The notes: generated by a model not told the origin, from the letters alone. 64,000 nt of DNA from an uncultured Microbacterium sp. (GCF_947489255.1 NZ_CANLCY010000003.1:372001-436000); one strand, 5' to 3'; shown: positions 1 through 8,668, counted from the stretch's first letter. Translations and numbers: made by a program.

Positions 1-260
1 CGCTCCGAGGCCGTCACGGCCGGTCCCCCGGCCTGCGCCGGCCCCTCGGCCTGCGCCGCCACATCGCCGCCGTCGGCGGTCGTCGCTCCGCCGGCAGCGC
101 GCGCCCGTGCGGCCGCCGCCGCGGCTTCGGCTGCCGCGAGGTCGGCGCGAGCGCGCGCGAGTCGGAGTTCCGCTTCGGCGGCCTCCGCCTCCGCTCTCAG
201 CCGCGCGACCTCGGCATCGGCCGCGGAGGGGACGGAGGGCGCGTCGCCGGGCTCGCTCAT
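1..260 (-). CDS. Hypothetical protein, Ala/Glu/Arg-rich (partial, runs off left edge)
   Basis: The frame opens with an ATG at 260 and stays open to the window edge (86 codons). The visible part starts MSEPGDAPS and continues as a run of alternating Ala, Glu and Arg with almost no hydrophobic residues, so it is likely a charged helix or coiled coil leading into an unseen domain. It lies 10 nt after the PAP2 stop on the same strand, so the two are probably co-transcribed. No family can be named from this fragment. Codon use (third-position G/C) matches the neighbouring genes. Confidence 0.6.
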   Translation of the reverse strand, partial: MSEPGDAPSVPSAADAEVARLRAEAEAAEAELRLARARADLAAAEAAAAAARARAAGGATTADGGDVAAQAEGPAQAGGPAVTASE

Positions 261-270
261 GCGCGTCAGC

Positions 271-972
271 CTACGACGAGACCGCCGGTCCGGCATCCGT
301 TGTTCTGCGCAGACGGCGGATCGTCAGGCGATCCTCGTCACGCGCCCGCAGACGCGAGAACGCGGCGGCGAGCACGAGCGCGGCCCCCGCCCCGACGAGG
401 GCACCGCCGGCGGTGTCCGAGAGCCAGTGGGCGTGCAGATACGTGCGGCTGAACGCCATCAGCACCACCCACGCGACGCCGACGATGCGCACCCAGGCTC
501 GCGGGAACAGCACCGCCGCGACAACGGCGATCGTCGCGGCGTTGGCGGTGTGACCGGAGGGGAAGGAGCCGAAGTCGCTCAGGATGAGGATGTCTTCGGG
601 ACGAGCCCGCCCGAACGTGTGCTTCAGCACCTGCACGAGCAACGCGCTGCCAACCGACGCGCTCAAGAAGTACAGCGCCGACCATCGTCGTCGCGAGAGC
701 AACAGCGCGAGCGCGCCCAGCAGCGGCACGATCAGCACCGCCGTCAGGTGCCCGCCGACCTGGTCCATGACGAGCGCGAACACGTACAGGGGCTGCGAAG
801 GCGCAGCGGCGAAGAGCTGGTTCCACCACACGTCGATCGCGAAGGGACTGGGTCCGCGGAAGAACACCCACGCCCCCAGCCCGCAGGCCAGGGCGATGAG
901 CACCACCCCGACGACGGCGCGGAAACGCTGCGGACGCATGTCGAGCACGTCCTCGGTCGCGGTGGCATCCAT
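271..972 (-). CDS. PAP2-family membrane phosphatase
   Basis: A 233-residue integral membrane protein with the three PAP2/phosphatidate-phosphatase signatures in order: KX6RP (Lys117 to Arg124-Pro125), PSGH (138-141) and SRX5HX3D (Ser175-Arg176, His182, Asp186). About five to six hydrophobic segments surround them. The family removes phosphate from lipid phosphates such as phosphatidate or undecaprenyl pyrophosphate outside the membrane; the exact substrate cannot be told here. I chose the ATG at 972 (MDATATEDV) because the longer upstream frame crosses a repeat and looks non-coding. The C-terminal tail (residues 207-233) is Arg-rich and cytoplasmic-looking. Confidence 0.85.
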   Translation of the reverse strand: MDATATEDVLDMRPQRFRAVVGVVLIALACGLGAWVFFRGPSPFAIDVWWNQLFAAAPSQPLYVFALVMDQVGGHLTAVLIVPLLGALALLLSRRRWSALYFLSASVGSALLVQVLKHTFGRARPEDILILSDFGSFPSGHTANAATIAVVAAVLFPRAWVRIVGVAWVVLMAFSRTYLHAHWLSDTAGGALVGAGAALVLAAAFSRLRARDEDRLTIRRLRRTTDAGPAVSS

Positions 973-1056
973 CGCCTCATGATGCCGCGTCGCGGGCGCC
1001 GGCGGAACGGTCGACGCGCCGACCGCGCGTCCTGCTACTGTTCGCGATTCCGCGGC

Positions 1057-1181
1057 GCACGGGTCAGGGCGCGCGGTCCTCCACTCCGCGCGCGTCAGGG
1101 GGCGAGACGCTCCACCTCGCGCGCGTCCGGGCGCAAGACGCTCCACCTCGCGCGCGTCAGGGCGCGAGACGCTCCACCGTG
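1057..1181. repeat. 31-bp tandem repeat, three clear copies plus one degenerate
   Basis: The unit contains GCGAGACGCTCCACC and recurs every 31 bp with starts at about 1089, 1120 and 1151; a weaker copy begins near 1057. The stop codon and last residues (VERLAP) of the efflux gene lie in the third copy, so the repeat has shaped the 3' end of that gene. It lies in the 184-bp gap between the efflux gene and the PAP2 gene, both on the minus strand. Confidence 0.8.
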
Positions 1182-2590
1182 CGCGGGCGCACGAGCAGCC
1201 ACAACGACAGCACCCCGATCGCCGCGCATCCGACCATGACCGACGCCATGGTCGTGGCGGTGATGCCCGAGCCCGCGGCGAGCAGGCCCACGACGGGCGA
1301 GATGATCCCCGCGACGCCGAAGTTGGCCGCACCGATGATCGACTGCGCCGTGCCGGCGGCCTTGCCGTGCCGGTCGAGCGCGAGCACCTGCGCGCACGGG
1401 AACGTGAAGCCGCACGCCGTCATGAAGAAGAACAGCGGGATGACGGTCCCCCACAGTCCCAGACCCAGTTGATCCGTGACGACGATGGCGCCGCCCGCGA
1501 TCACCAGCACCGCGGTCGACACCGCCAGCACCCACTGCGGGCCGAAGCGCGCCGCCAGCCGCGAGGCGATCTGCACACCCACGACGACGCCGACGGAGTT
1601 GACCGCGAACAGCACGCCGTACTGCTGCGGATTGAAGCCGTAGGTCACCTGGAACAGGAACGAGGATGCCGACAGGTACGAGAACAGTCCGCTGAAGGCC
1701 ATCGCACCGATGATGAGAACGCCGATGAAGACGCGGTCGCGGAACACGCTGCCGTAGCGCTGCCATACCGTGCTGGACCCGGGTCCGCCGCGTCGGGCGG
1801 GCGGAAGCGTCTCGGGCACGAACAGGATCGCCGACACGAGCATGACCGCGCCGTAGACGGCGAGCACCACGAAGATCCCGCGCCAGTTCATCACCAGCAG
1901 CAGGGCGGATCCGGCGAGAGGGGCGAGCACGGGCGCGACCCCCGACACCATCGCCATGCGCGAGAGCATCACCACGAGCCGTTTGCCGCCGAAGAGGTCG
2001 CGGATGATCGCGGCGGCCACCACGCCGCCCGCGGCGGCCCCTGCGCCCATGAGCACGCGCGCCACGGAGAGCGTCCCGAGGGTGGGGGCGAGGGCGGCGA
2101 AGATGCTCGCCGCCACGTGCAGCGCCGTCACCGACAGCAACGGGATGCGGCGGCCGACCTTGTCGCTCAGCGGTCCGACGATCAGCTGCCCGAGGGCGAA
2201 GCCGATCATCGTGCCGGTGAGGGTGAGCTGGATCGCGGCGGCGGTCGTCTGGAAGTCGGCCTCGAGCACCGGGAAGGCCGGCAGGTAGAGGTCGATGGTG
2301 AACGGGCCGAGGGCCGTCAGCGCGCCGAGCACGATGATGTACAGCACGCGGCGCGAGGCGGGGATCGAGTCGCCGGGGTGCAGCACGATCGGCGCGGTCG
2401 CGGGGTTCTTGCCCAGCGCACGGATCGCGCCGGTGGTCGTCGGCACCGAGTGGGACGACGTCGGGATGACGGGGTGGGAGGCAGTATCGAGCACGCGTCT
2501 GATTTCGTTTCGCAACACGGACAGCCCGGCGCGAGCCGGGCTGAGAAAAAGGGGGGATCGTCGAACCTCGAATCGATTCGACATCGTCAT
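1157..2590 (-). CDS. Bcr/CflA-type multidrug efflux MFS transporter
   Basis: About 477 residues with 12 predicted membrane segments. The start of helix 1 reads TIDLYLPAFP, and the loop GPLSDKVGRR is the MFS motif A; both are typical of the Bcr/CflA (DHA1) drug-proton antiporters. The frame begins at ATG 2590 (MTM) or ATG 2584, giving about 75 residues before helix 1, which is long for the family. That extension contains an 8-bp GC hairpin in the mRNA (2522-2541), so part of it may be leader rather than mature protein. The gene is divergent from the DUF3105 gene at 2727. Its 3' end runs into a 31-bp tandem repeat. Confidence 0.82.
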   Translation of the reverse strand: MTMSNRFEVRRSPLFLSPARAGLSVLRNEIRRVLDTASHPVIPTSSHSVPTTTGAIRALGKNPATAPIVLHPGDSIPASRRVLYIIVLGALTALGPFTIDLYLPAFPVLEADFQTTAAAIQLTLTGTMIGFALGQLIVGPLSDKVGRRIPLLSVTALHVAASIFAALAPTLGTLSVARVLMGAGAAAGGVVAAAIIRDLFGGKRLVVMLSRMAMVSGVAPVLAPLAGSALLLVMNWRGIFVVLAVYGAVMLVSAILFVPETLPPARRGGPGSSTVWQRYGSVFRDRVFIGVLIIGAMAFSGLFSYLSASSFLFQVTYGFNPQQYGVLFAVNSVGVVVGVQIASRLAARFGPQWVLAVSTAVLVIAGGAIVVTDQLGLGLWGTVIPLFFFMTACGFTFPCAQVLALDRHGKAAGTAQSIIGAANFGVAGIISPVVGLLAAGSGITATTMASVMVGCAAIGVLSLWLLVRPRTVERLAP

Positions 2591-2726
2591 ACTACCGTGA
2601 CTCCCCCGTCGGCCACCATCCCGGCTCGGGGTTTCCTCCCAGGCCAGCGGCCCATTCATCCGAATAGTCTGGACAGGTCGGCGGATGCCGATGTGTCCCG
2701 CCCCGAAGAGAGACTGAACACAGCGC

Positions 2727-3434
2727 ATGACCTCCCCCTCCGACAAGCGAGCGAGCGGCAACCCCGCGAAGCAGGCCCAGATCGACCTCACCGTCAAGCA
2801 GCAGCGCGAGCAGAAGCGCCAGGAGAAGCTCGCCGAATACCAGAAGCAGGTCGCGAAGCGTGAGCGCGGCAAGCTCGTCTGGTGGGTCGTCGGCTCCACG
2901 GCGGCTCTCGCCGTGATCGGCCTCGTCGTGGCATCCTTCGCCTTCGCCCCCGCCGCGCCCACCAGCTACCAGGCCGGCAACAGCACGGGCCGCGAGATCG
3001 AGGGCGTGCAGACCTTCGAGAACCGCTCCGACCACGTGCAGGGCGCCGTCACGTACGAGCAGACGCCCCCGGCCGGCGGCCCCCACAACCCCTACTGGCT
3101 GAACTGCGGCGTCTACACCGAGCCCCAGCAGAACGAGAACGCCGTGCACTCGCTCGAGCACGGGGCCATCTGGATCACGTACAACCCCGACGAGGTCGAC
3201 GAGGCCGGGATCGACGCGCTCAAGGCCGTCATGCCCTCCAGCTACGCGCTGCTCTCGCCCTACCCCGGTCTCGACACCCCCGTCGCCGTCAGCGCCTGGA
3301 ACCACCAGCTCAAGGTCGACGACCCCAGTGACCCGCGCATCGGGGAGTTCTTCACGGAATACTGGCGCAGCCAGAACGCCCCCGAGCCGAACGCGTCGTG
3401 CTCCGGCGCGATCGACGGACCGGGCAAGGCCTGA
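2727..3434 (+). CDS. DUF3105 membrane-anchored protein
   Basis: 235 residues: a Lys/Arg/Gln-rich cytoplasmic N-terminus (residues 8-50, probably helical), one membrane segment (about 50-73), then an extracytoplasmic DUF3105 domain with GGPH at 117-120, WLNCGVY at 124-130 and HSLEHG at 141-146. The His and Cys residues are conserved in this family, whose function is not established. The next gene (DUF305) starts one base after its stop, so the two form an operon. This pairing suggests a shared extracytoplasmic, possibly metal-related role; that is inference. Confidence 0.85.
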   Translation: MTSPSDKRASGNPAKQAQIDLTVKQQREQKRQEKLAEYQKQVAKRERGKLVWWVVGSTAALAVIGLVVASFAFAPAAPTSYQAGNSTGREIEGVQTFENRSDHVQGAVTYEQTPPAGGPHNPYWLNCGVYTEPQQNENAVHSLEHGAIWITYNPDEVDEAGIDALKAVMPSSYALLSPYPGLDTPVAVSAWNHQLKVDDPSDPRIGEFFTEYWRSQNAPEPNASCSGAIDGPGKA

Positions 3435-3435
3435 C

Positions 3436-4107
3436 GTGAGCGACGACACCCCGGTCGCGCGTCCCGCGGCCCGGTGGGCCGTCGTCGCCCTCGTCGCCGT
3501 CGCCGTGATGGCCGTCGCCTTCGCGATCGGACGCTTCACCGCGTTCGGCGCGACGGCGGCGCCCGCCCACCCCTCCGACACGTCGGCCGAGGCCGGCTTC
3601 GCGCGCGACATGCAGGTGCACCACACGCAGGCGGTGCTCATGGCGATGGAGATCTACCGCAAGACCTCGGACGACGAGCTGCGCACCCTCTCGTACGACA
3701 TCGCCACGACGCAGTCGGGTCAGCGCGGCGAGATGTTCGGGTGGCTGGTCGAATGGGGGCTCCCCCAGGCCTCGAGCCAACCGCTCATGACGTGGATGGA
3801 GAAGTCCGACGCGCACAGCCACGGCGACACCGCGGCCAAGACGCAGGAGGAACTGCTGAGCGAGATGGGCATGGCCACCGACGCCCAACTCGACGAACTG
3901 CGCAGCGCGCAGGGCCAGCCCGCGGACTGTCTCTTCCTCGACCTGATGATCCACCACCACGAGGGCGCGATCCCCATGGCCCAGGCCGTCATCGAGCTCG
4001 GAGACGACGCGCGCGTGAAAGAGGTCGCCGGCGCGATCGTCACCGGCCAGTCCGCCGAGCTCGACGCGATGCGCGACATCCAGTCCCGCCTCGCCTGCAG
4101 CGCCTGA
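3436..4107 (+). CDS. DUF305 family exported His-rich protein
   Basis: 223 residues starting with GTG at 3436, immediately after the DUF3105 stop. A single N-terminal membrane segment (about residues 13-31) is followed by a DUF305 fold with two His-containing motifs, DMQVHH (58-63) and IHHHEGA (172-178), in a four-helix bundle pattern. DUF305 proteins are ferritin-like and several are linked to copper; metal binding is expected from the family but not proved by sequence. The Met-rich stretches (LMAMEIY, EMGMA) fit a soft-metal site. Confidence 0.85.
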   Translation: MSDDTPVARPAARWAVVALVAVAVMAVAFAIGRFTAFGATAAPAHPSDTSAEAGFARDMQVHHTQAVLMAMEIYRKTSDDELRTLSYDIATTQSGQRGEMFGWLVEWGLPQASSQPLMTWMEKSDAHSHGDTAAKTQEELLSEMGMATDAQLDELRSAQGQPADCLFLDLMIHHHEGAIPMAQAVIELGDDARVKEVAGAIVTGQSAELDAMRDIQSRLACSA

Positions 4108-4196
4108 CCGCCCCCACCCCGCGCCCGCCCGCGCGGTGACCGCCCCACGCCTCGCCTCCCGCCGCGCCTCGCGCCGTGCCCGCCCAGCCCTTCGAT

Positions 4197-4255
4197 AAAC
4201 GCCATTCGTCGCGAGACACGCGGCCGCACGACGTGTCTCGCGATGGATGCCGTTT
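4197..4255. repeat. Long imperfect palindrome (GATAAACGCC family)
   Basis: Left arm 4197-4220 and right arm 4232-4255 match at 21 of 24 positions around an 11-nt loop; the inner core CGCGAGACACG pairs perfectly with CGTGTCTCGCG. A second, weaker copy sits at 4510-4568 and a left arm alone at 27883-27910, so this is a dispersed intergenic family and not a single terminator. It has no U-run on either strand. Confidence 0.8.
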
Positions 4256-4293
4256 CTCGCGGCCCGCGCGGGGCGACGCCCCGTGACACCGGC

Positions 4294-4415
4294 CTCCGCA
4301 CCGCGCAGCGGCACGCGCACCGGCATCCGCACCGCGCACCGGCATCCGCACCGCGCACCGGCATTTGCACCGCGCACCGGCATCCGCACCGCGCAGCGGC
4401 ATCCGCCCGTGCGTC
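4294..4415. repeat. 19-bp tandem repeat, about five copies
   Basis: CGGCATCCGCACCGCGCAC repeats with starts at 4321, 4340, 4359, 4378 and 4397, preceded by a degenerate copy. The unit carries the over-represented GGCATCC heptamer. The reading frames across it are low-complexity Arg/His/Pro strings, so it is treated as non-coding. Confidence 0.85.
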
Positions 4416-4509
4416 CCCTCGCGCCCCGCGTCGCCCGGCCCCGCGCCGCCCGTCCCCGCTCCCCAGCGACGGCCCCCGCCCCGGCGATCCCCGCCCACCC
4501 GGCGGCGAT

Positions 4510-4568
4510 AAACGCCATCCCTCACGAGACACGCGCCCGCACCGTGTGTCTCAACACGGACGCCGTTT
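4510..4568. repeat. Second GATAAACGCC palindrome copy
   Basis: Left arm 4510-4533 and right arm 4543-4568 give a poorer inverted repeat than the copy at 4197, with the right arm changed to GTGTCTCAACACGGACGCC. That altered right arm is the seed of the 73-bp tandem array that follows, which suggests the array grew from one arm of the palindrome. Confidence 0.7.
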
Positions 4569-4764
4569 CTCGCGGCCCCGCGACGCCATCACCGCGCGCC
4601 GCCGGCATCCCCCACCGCGTGTCTCAACACGGACGCCGTTTCTCGCGGCCCCGCGACGCCGTCACCGCGCCCCGCCGGCACCCCCCACCGCGTGTCTCAA
4701 CACGGACGCCGTTTCTCGCGGCCCCGCGACGCCGTCACCGCGCGCCGCCGGCATCCCCCGTTCC
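4546..4764. repeat. 73-bp tandem repeat, three copies
   Basis: GTGTCTCAACACGGACGCCG recurs at 4546, 4619 and 4692, exactly 73 bp apart, and the units are nearly identical. Together with the palindromes and the 19-bp array this fills the 700-bp gap between the DUF305 gene and the ABC permease. I see no convincing gene in the gap. There are no unique spacers, so it is not a CRISPR array. Confidence 0.88.
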
Positions 4765-4823
4765 CGCACGTAAGAGGGGCACGGCGCCCTCCCGGATGCC
4801 GTGCCCCTCGCGTCGAACGGACC

Positions 4824-5801
4824 TCAGCCCTTCGTCGCACCCGCCAGCAGGCCCCGCACGAAGAAGCGCTGCAGCAGGAAGAACACGATCAACGGCACGA
4901 GGATCGAGATGAACGTTCCCGCCGACTGCAGGAACCACTGGTCGCCCCAGGTCCCCGACAGCGAGTTGAGCGATTGCGTCAGCGGCAGCGACGACGATGG
5001 CGCGAAGATCGTCGCCACGAGCAGGTCGTTCCACACCCAGATGAACTCCAACACCGCGAAGGATGCCAGGGCGGGGGCCGCGAGCGGGAGGATCAGGCGG
5101 AAGAAGATCTGCCCGTGCCCTGCGCCGTCCACGCGCGCCGCCTCGATGACCTCGGCCGGGATCTCCGCGATGAAGTTGTGCAGCAGGAAGATGGCGAGCG
5201 GCATCGCGAAGATGACGTGCGCGATCCACACGGTGGCGAAGCTGTGCTCCACCCCGCGCAGGTCGAAGCCCGGGAAGATCGTCACCTCGTTGATCGTGAG
5301 TCCCCGCGAGAACAGGCTCAGCAGCGGCACGAGGGCCATCTGCAGCGGCACGATCTGCAGCGCGAAGATGAAGATGAAGAAGAAGTTGCGACCCTTGAAG
5401 TCGATCCACGCGAACGCATACGCGATGAGCGAGGCGATCGCCAGCGCGAACAGCACCACCGGGATGGTGATGGCGAGCGAGTTGAGGAACGACTGCGCGA
5501 GCGTCAAGGCGGTGCCGCCCGACGTCAGGGCGAGCCGGTAGTTCTCCAGGGTGAACGACGGGTCGGTGAAGACGGTCCACCACCCGGTCGACTGCGTGTC
5601 CGACCCCGGCCGGAACGAGGTGATGAACAGACCGAAGGTCGGGATCGTCCAGAAGAACGCGATCACGATCGCCGCGATCGTCGCGCCCTTCGAGGTCAGG
5701 CGCTTGCGCGCCATCGCCTCGTGCTTGCGGGTGTCGCGGGCGACCTGGCGGGCCGAGCGCGTGTCGGTGGTGGGCTCGAGCACCACGGTGGAGGTGGTCA
5801 T
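4824..5801 (-). CDS. Carbohydrate ABC transporter permease (MalG/AglG type)
   Basis: 325 residues, six predicted membrane helices, and the EAA loop that contacts the ATPase (EVIEAARVDGAGHGQIF, near residue 225). Its start overlaps the stop of the upstream permease by four bases (ATGA at 5798-5801), showing translational coupling. With the MalF-type permease and the binding protein it forms an importer; similarity of the binding protein to AglE suggests alpha-glucosides, though the sugar is inferred. No ATPase gene is nearby, so it probably uses a shared MsiK-like ATPase as many actinobacterial sugar importers do. Confidence 0.88.
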   Translation of the reverse strand: MTTSTVVLEPTTDTRSARQVARDTRKHEAMARKRLTSKGATIAAIVIAFFWTIPTFGLFITSFRPGSDTQSTGWWTVFTDPSFTLENYRLALTSGGTALTLAQSFLNSLAITIPVVLFALAIASLIAYAFAWIDFKGRNFFFIFIFALQIVPLQMALVPLLSLFSRGLTINEVTIFPGFDLRGVEHSFATVWIAHVIFAMPLAIFLLHNFIAEIPAEVIEAARVDGAGHGQIFFRLILPLAAPALASFAVLEFIWVWNDLLVATIFAPSSSLPLTQSLNSLSGTWGDQWFLQSAGTFISILVPLIVFFLLQRFFVRGLLAGATKG

Positions 5802-7150
5802 CGCACTTCCCTCTGCTTCCGGATCTGGCGCACGTTGAAGATGATCAGCGGCAGCACGAAGAGGAACAGCACCACGGCCAGCGCTGCGGAGTGCCCGTAG
5901 CTCTGGAACCGCTGCTGCTGGTTGACCATCTCGAAGGCGAGCACGGTCGAGTCGTTGCGGCCACCGGTCATGACGGCGACGATGTCGTAGATCTTCAGGG
6001 CGCCGATCGCGATCGTGGTCAGCACGACGATGAGCGAAGAGCGGATGCCGGGGACGGTCACGTTGATGAACCGCTCCCACGCGCTGGCGCCGTCGAGTTC
6101 GGCCGCTTCGTTCTGCTCCGGTGGGACCGCCTTGATCGCGGCGGAGAGGATGACCATCGCCAGGCCCGTCTGGCTCCAGATGAAGACCACCACGAGCAGC
6201 AGGGTGTTGATCAGCGGCGAGGCCGACAGCCACGAGATCGGCTGGCCGCCGAACGCGGTGACGATCGCGTTCAGGATGCCGAGCTGGTCACCCTGGCGGA
6301 AGTCGTAGACGAACTTCCAGATGATGCCTGCTCCGACGAACGAGATGGCGAAGGGCATGAAGATGAGCACCTTCAGGTACTTCTCCCCCGCAGCCCGGTC
6401 GATGAACACCGCGTAGGCGAGGCCGATCGCCGTGGCGATCGTCGGGGCGAGCAGCACCCAGATGAGGGTGTTGATGACCGACCAGAAGCCTTCGGGGTTC
6501 GTGAAAGTCCAGATGTAGTTCTCGAAGCCGACGAAGTTGTCGCCGGTCTTGTCGAAGAACGACTGGAAGAACGTCGTGATGGCCGGGTAGACGAGGCCGA
6601 TCAGCAGCAGGATCGCCGCGGGGGCCGCGAACAGGATCAGCTGAAAGAGATAACCGGCGCCCTGGCGGGAGCGGTAGTCGGCATAGAACAGGATCGCGCC
6701 GAGGATGACCGCGATGCCGAGCACGTAGATGACCGCGTTCTGGTACGGACGCAGCAGCATGAACGCGAGGATCGGCACGGCGAAGCACGCGACCAGGCGC
6801 AGCCAGAAGTAGCCCTTGCCCGAGCGGGGCGCGTACTCGATGAGGAGCAGGAGCAGTCCCACGACCGCCCCGAAGACCACCAGAACGAGCGGAATCTGCA
6901 TGATCGGGCTCAGCCCGCCGAGCCAGATGAAGAAGCTGTTCAGGGAGAAGCCGAGCGTGGTCGGCTTGGTGTCCGCGGGAGCGCGCGTCACCATGAAGAG
7001 GAAGAGCGCCACCACCAGGATGAGTCCCACCACCACCACGAGCAGAGTGGTGCGGTTCCTGGCCGCGGAGCCGCGCGACGCGGGCTTGCCCCGGCCGGAC
7101 GGCGGAGGCGACGCCGCCGGCGTCGTCTCCGCGTTCTTGATATCGGTCAT
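5798..7150 (-). CDS. Carbohydrate ABC transporter permease (MalF/AglF type)
   Basis: 450 residues. ATG at 7150 is preceded by an excellent GGGAGG ribosome site six bases away. The N-terminal half has extra membrane segments (about residues 33-55, 80-105, 120-165) before the transport core, where the EAA loop reads NEAAELDGASAWERF. The C-terminus (IRKQREVR) is positively charged. It sits between the binding-protein gene (hairpin at 7231-7261 in the gap) and the MalG-type permease, which it overlaps. The enlarged N-terminus is typical of the MalF/AglF group. Confidence 0.88.
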   Translation of the reverse strand: MTDIKNAETTPAASPPPSGRGKPASRGSAARNRTTLLVVVVGLILVVALFLFMVTRAPADTKPTTLGFSLNSFFIWLGGLSPIMQIPLVLVVFGAVVGLLLLLIEYAPRSGKGYFWLRLVACFAVPILAFMLLRPYQNAVIYVLGIAVILGAILFYADYRSRQGAGYLFQLILFAAPAAILLLIGLVYPAITTFFQSFFDKTGDNFVGFENYIWTFTNPEGFWSVINTLIWVLLAPTIATAIGLAYAVFIDRAAGEKYLKVLIFMPFAISFVGAGIIWKFVYDFRQGDQLGILNAIVTAFGGQPISWLSASPLINTLLLVVVFIWSQTGLAMVILSAAIKAVPPEQNEAAELDGASAWERFINVTVPGIRSSLIVVLTTIAIGALKIYDIVAVMTGGRNDSTVLAFEMVNQQQRFQSYGHSAALAVVLFLFVLPLIIFNVRQIRKQREVR

Positions 7151-7230
7151 GACGTCCCTCCCGAACACGCCTTCGTGCTCATCGATGAGTGCCCGTGTGG
7201 AGCTTGGGGCGGATTATGAGTATGGACCCG

Positions 7231-7261
7231 GATGGGCCGCCCGCGTCGCGGGCGGCCCATC
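7231..7261 (-). terminator. Hairpin between binding-protein and permease genes
   Basis: A perfect stem (GATGGGCCGCCCGCG with its complement) lies 17 nt after the binding-protein stop. The downstream permease gene is on the same strand, so it most likely acts as a partial terminator or 3' stabiliser that keeps the binding protein more abundant than the permeases, a common arrangement in ABC operons. Confidence 0.7.
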
Positions 7262-7277
7262 TTTCGGTCGGCGTCGA

Positions 7278-8612
7278 TCAGTTGTCGTAACCGGCCTGGA
7301 TGTTGCTGAGCACCTCGTCGGTCGGGGTGCCGTCGATCCAGCTGACCATGCCCTTCCAGAACGAACCGGCACCGACGGTGGCCGGCATCAGGTCGGAGGC
7401 GTCGAAACGCAGGGTGGTGTTCGGGTCCTGCAGCGTCTTCATCGCCTCGGTGAGGAACTCGCTCGAGGCGAGCGAGGGGTCCGCGCCCTTGTTGGCGGAG
7501 ATCACGCCGCCGAGCTTGACGCGGGCGTCGGCGAACTCGGGCGTCGACATGAACTCGACGACCTTCTGCACGCTCTCGTCCTCGGAGAAGGCCGCGACGA
7601 ACTCGCCGCCACCCTCGACCGCCAGCTCGCCTTCCTTGACGCCCGGGAGCAGGAACGCGTACACGTCGCCGTCGGGGGCGATCGTGGGCGTCTCGCCGGC
7701 AGCGTTCTTGACCGTGAGGAAGTTCGCGGAGAGGAACGACGCCTGATGCGTCATCGGGCAGCTGCCGTCGGCGACCTTGGCGGCGACGTCGGCGAACGCG
7801 GTGGAGTTGATGCTCTTGACGTCACCGAAACCGGCGTTGACGTACGAGGGGTTGAGGAGGATCTCACCCACGGCGTCGAACGCCTGCTTGATCTGCGGGT
7901 CGGTGAACTTGACCTCGTTGGCGACCCACTGGTCATACACGTCGGGGCCGGACTGGCGCAGGACCATGTCCTCGATCCAGTCGGTTCCGGGCCAGCCGGA
8001 GGCCGCGTCGGAGGCGAAGCCGGCGCACCAGGGGGCGGCGCCGGTCTTCTGCTGGATGGTCTGCGTGAGCGTCATCAGCTCATCGAAGGTCTTGGGGACC
8101 TCGACGCCCCACTCCTTGAACTTCGCCGGCGAGTACCAGACGTAGCCCTTGAGGTTGGCGAGCATCGGAGCGGCGTAGAACGTGCCGTCCTCGGTTCCGT
8201 ACGACTTCCAGTCCTCGCCCCAGTACTCGTCGACGTTCGACGAGACGGCGTCGGACGCCTTCTGCACCTCGCCGGTGCCGATGAGGGTCTTGAGCAGACC
8301 CGGCTGCGGGACGATCGCGATGTCGGGGGCGTCGCCACCGGACACCTTCGTCACGATGTTGCCCTCGAAGCTCTTGTCGCCCGTGTAGACGACCTTGATG
8401 CCGGTGTCCGCGGTGAACTGCTCGAAGCTCTGGTTCAGCGCGTCGGCCTCGGTGCCGGTGATACCGCCGGCGATGCGCACGGTGGTCTCTCCGCTGCCCG
8501 ATCCGCCGCCCGATCCGCTGCTGTCACCCTCGGCGCAGCCCGCGAGAGCGATCGCTCCGACCGCCAGCAGTCCGACGGGAGCCAGCAGGCGATACCGCTG
8601 TGACATACCCAT
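7278..8612 (-). CDS. Extracellular sugar-binding lipoprotein (AglE-like)
   Basis: 444 residues from ATG 8612, which has AGGAGA seven bases upstream. A lipoprotein signal peptide ends in LAGC, so the protein is anchored by the Cys near residue 25, followed by a Ser/Gly linker. The mature part is a family 1 solute-binding fold; SGWPGTDWIEDM and APDIAIVPQPG resemble alpha-glucoside binding proteins of the AglE type. It is the first gene of the importer operon, and a GGAACCGATTCC operator sits 45 bp upstream of the start, pointing to control by the divergent LacI regulator. Sugar specificity is inference. Confidence 0.87.
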   Translation of the reverse strand: MGMSQRYRLLAPVGLLAVGAIALAGCAEGDSSGSGGGSGSGETTVRIAGGITGTEADALNQSFEQFTADTGIKVVYTGDKSFEGNIVTKVSGGDAPDIAIVPQPGLLKTLIGTGEVQKASDAVSSNVDEYWGEDWKSYGTEDGTFYAAPMLANLKGYVWYSPAKFKEWGVEVPKTFDELMTLTQTIQQKTGAAPWCAGFASDAASGWPGTDWIEDMVLRQSGPDVYDQWVANEVKFTDPQIKQAFDAVGEILLNPSYVNAGFGDVKSINSTAFADVAAKVADGSCPMTHQASFLSANFLTVKNAAGETPTIAPDGDVYAFLLPGVKEGELAVEGGGEFVAAFSEDESVQKVVEFMSTPEFADARVKLGGVISANKGADPSLASSEFLTEAMKTLQDPNTTLRFDASDLMPATVGAGSFWKGMVSWIDGTPTDEVLSNIQAGYDN

Positions 8613-8656
8613 GTGGTCTCTCCTCTTTGAGTTCGGTGGTGCATCGGGCCCCTTAG

Positions 8657-8668
8657 GGAACCGATTCC
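8657..8668. promoter_or_regulatory. LacI-type operator upstream of the sugar importer
   Basis: GGAACCGATTCC is a near-perfect 12-bp palindrome with the central CG step typical of LacI-family sites. It lies 45 bp upstream of the binding-protein start. A matching site is at 8767-8778. Confidence 0.72.

Noticed and set aside
4546..4764. CRISPR array
   Set aside because: The units are directly adjacent copies of 73 bp with no unique spacers and no cas genes nearby.
4243..5900. Open frames across the repeat island
   Set aside because: They read as Arg/Pro/His-rich strings that follow the repeat period, have no ribosome sites and overlap the permease gene.
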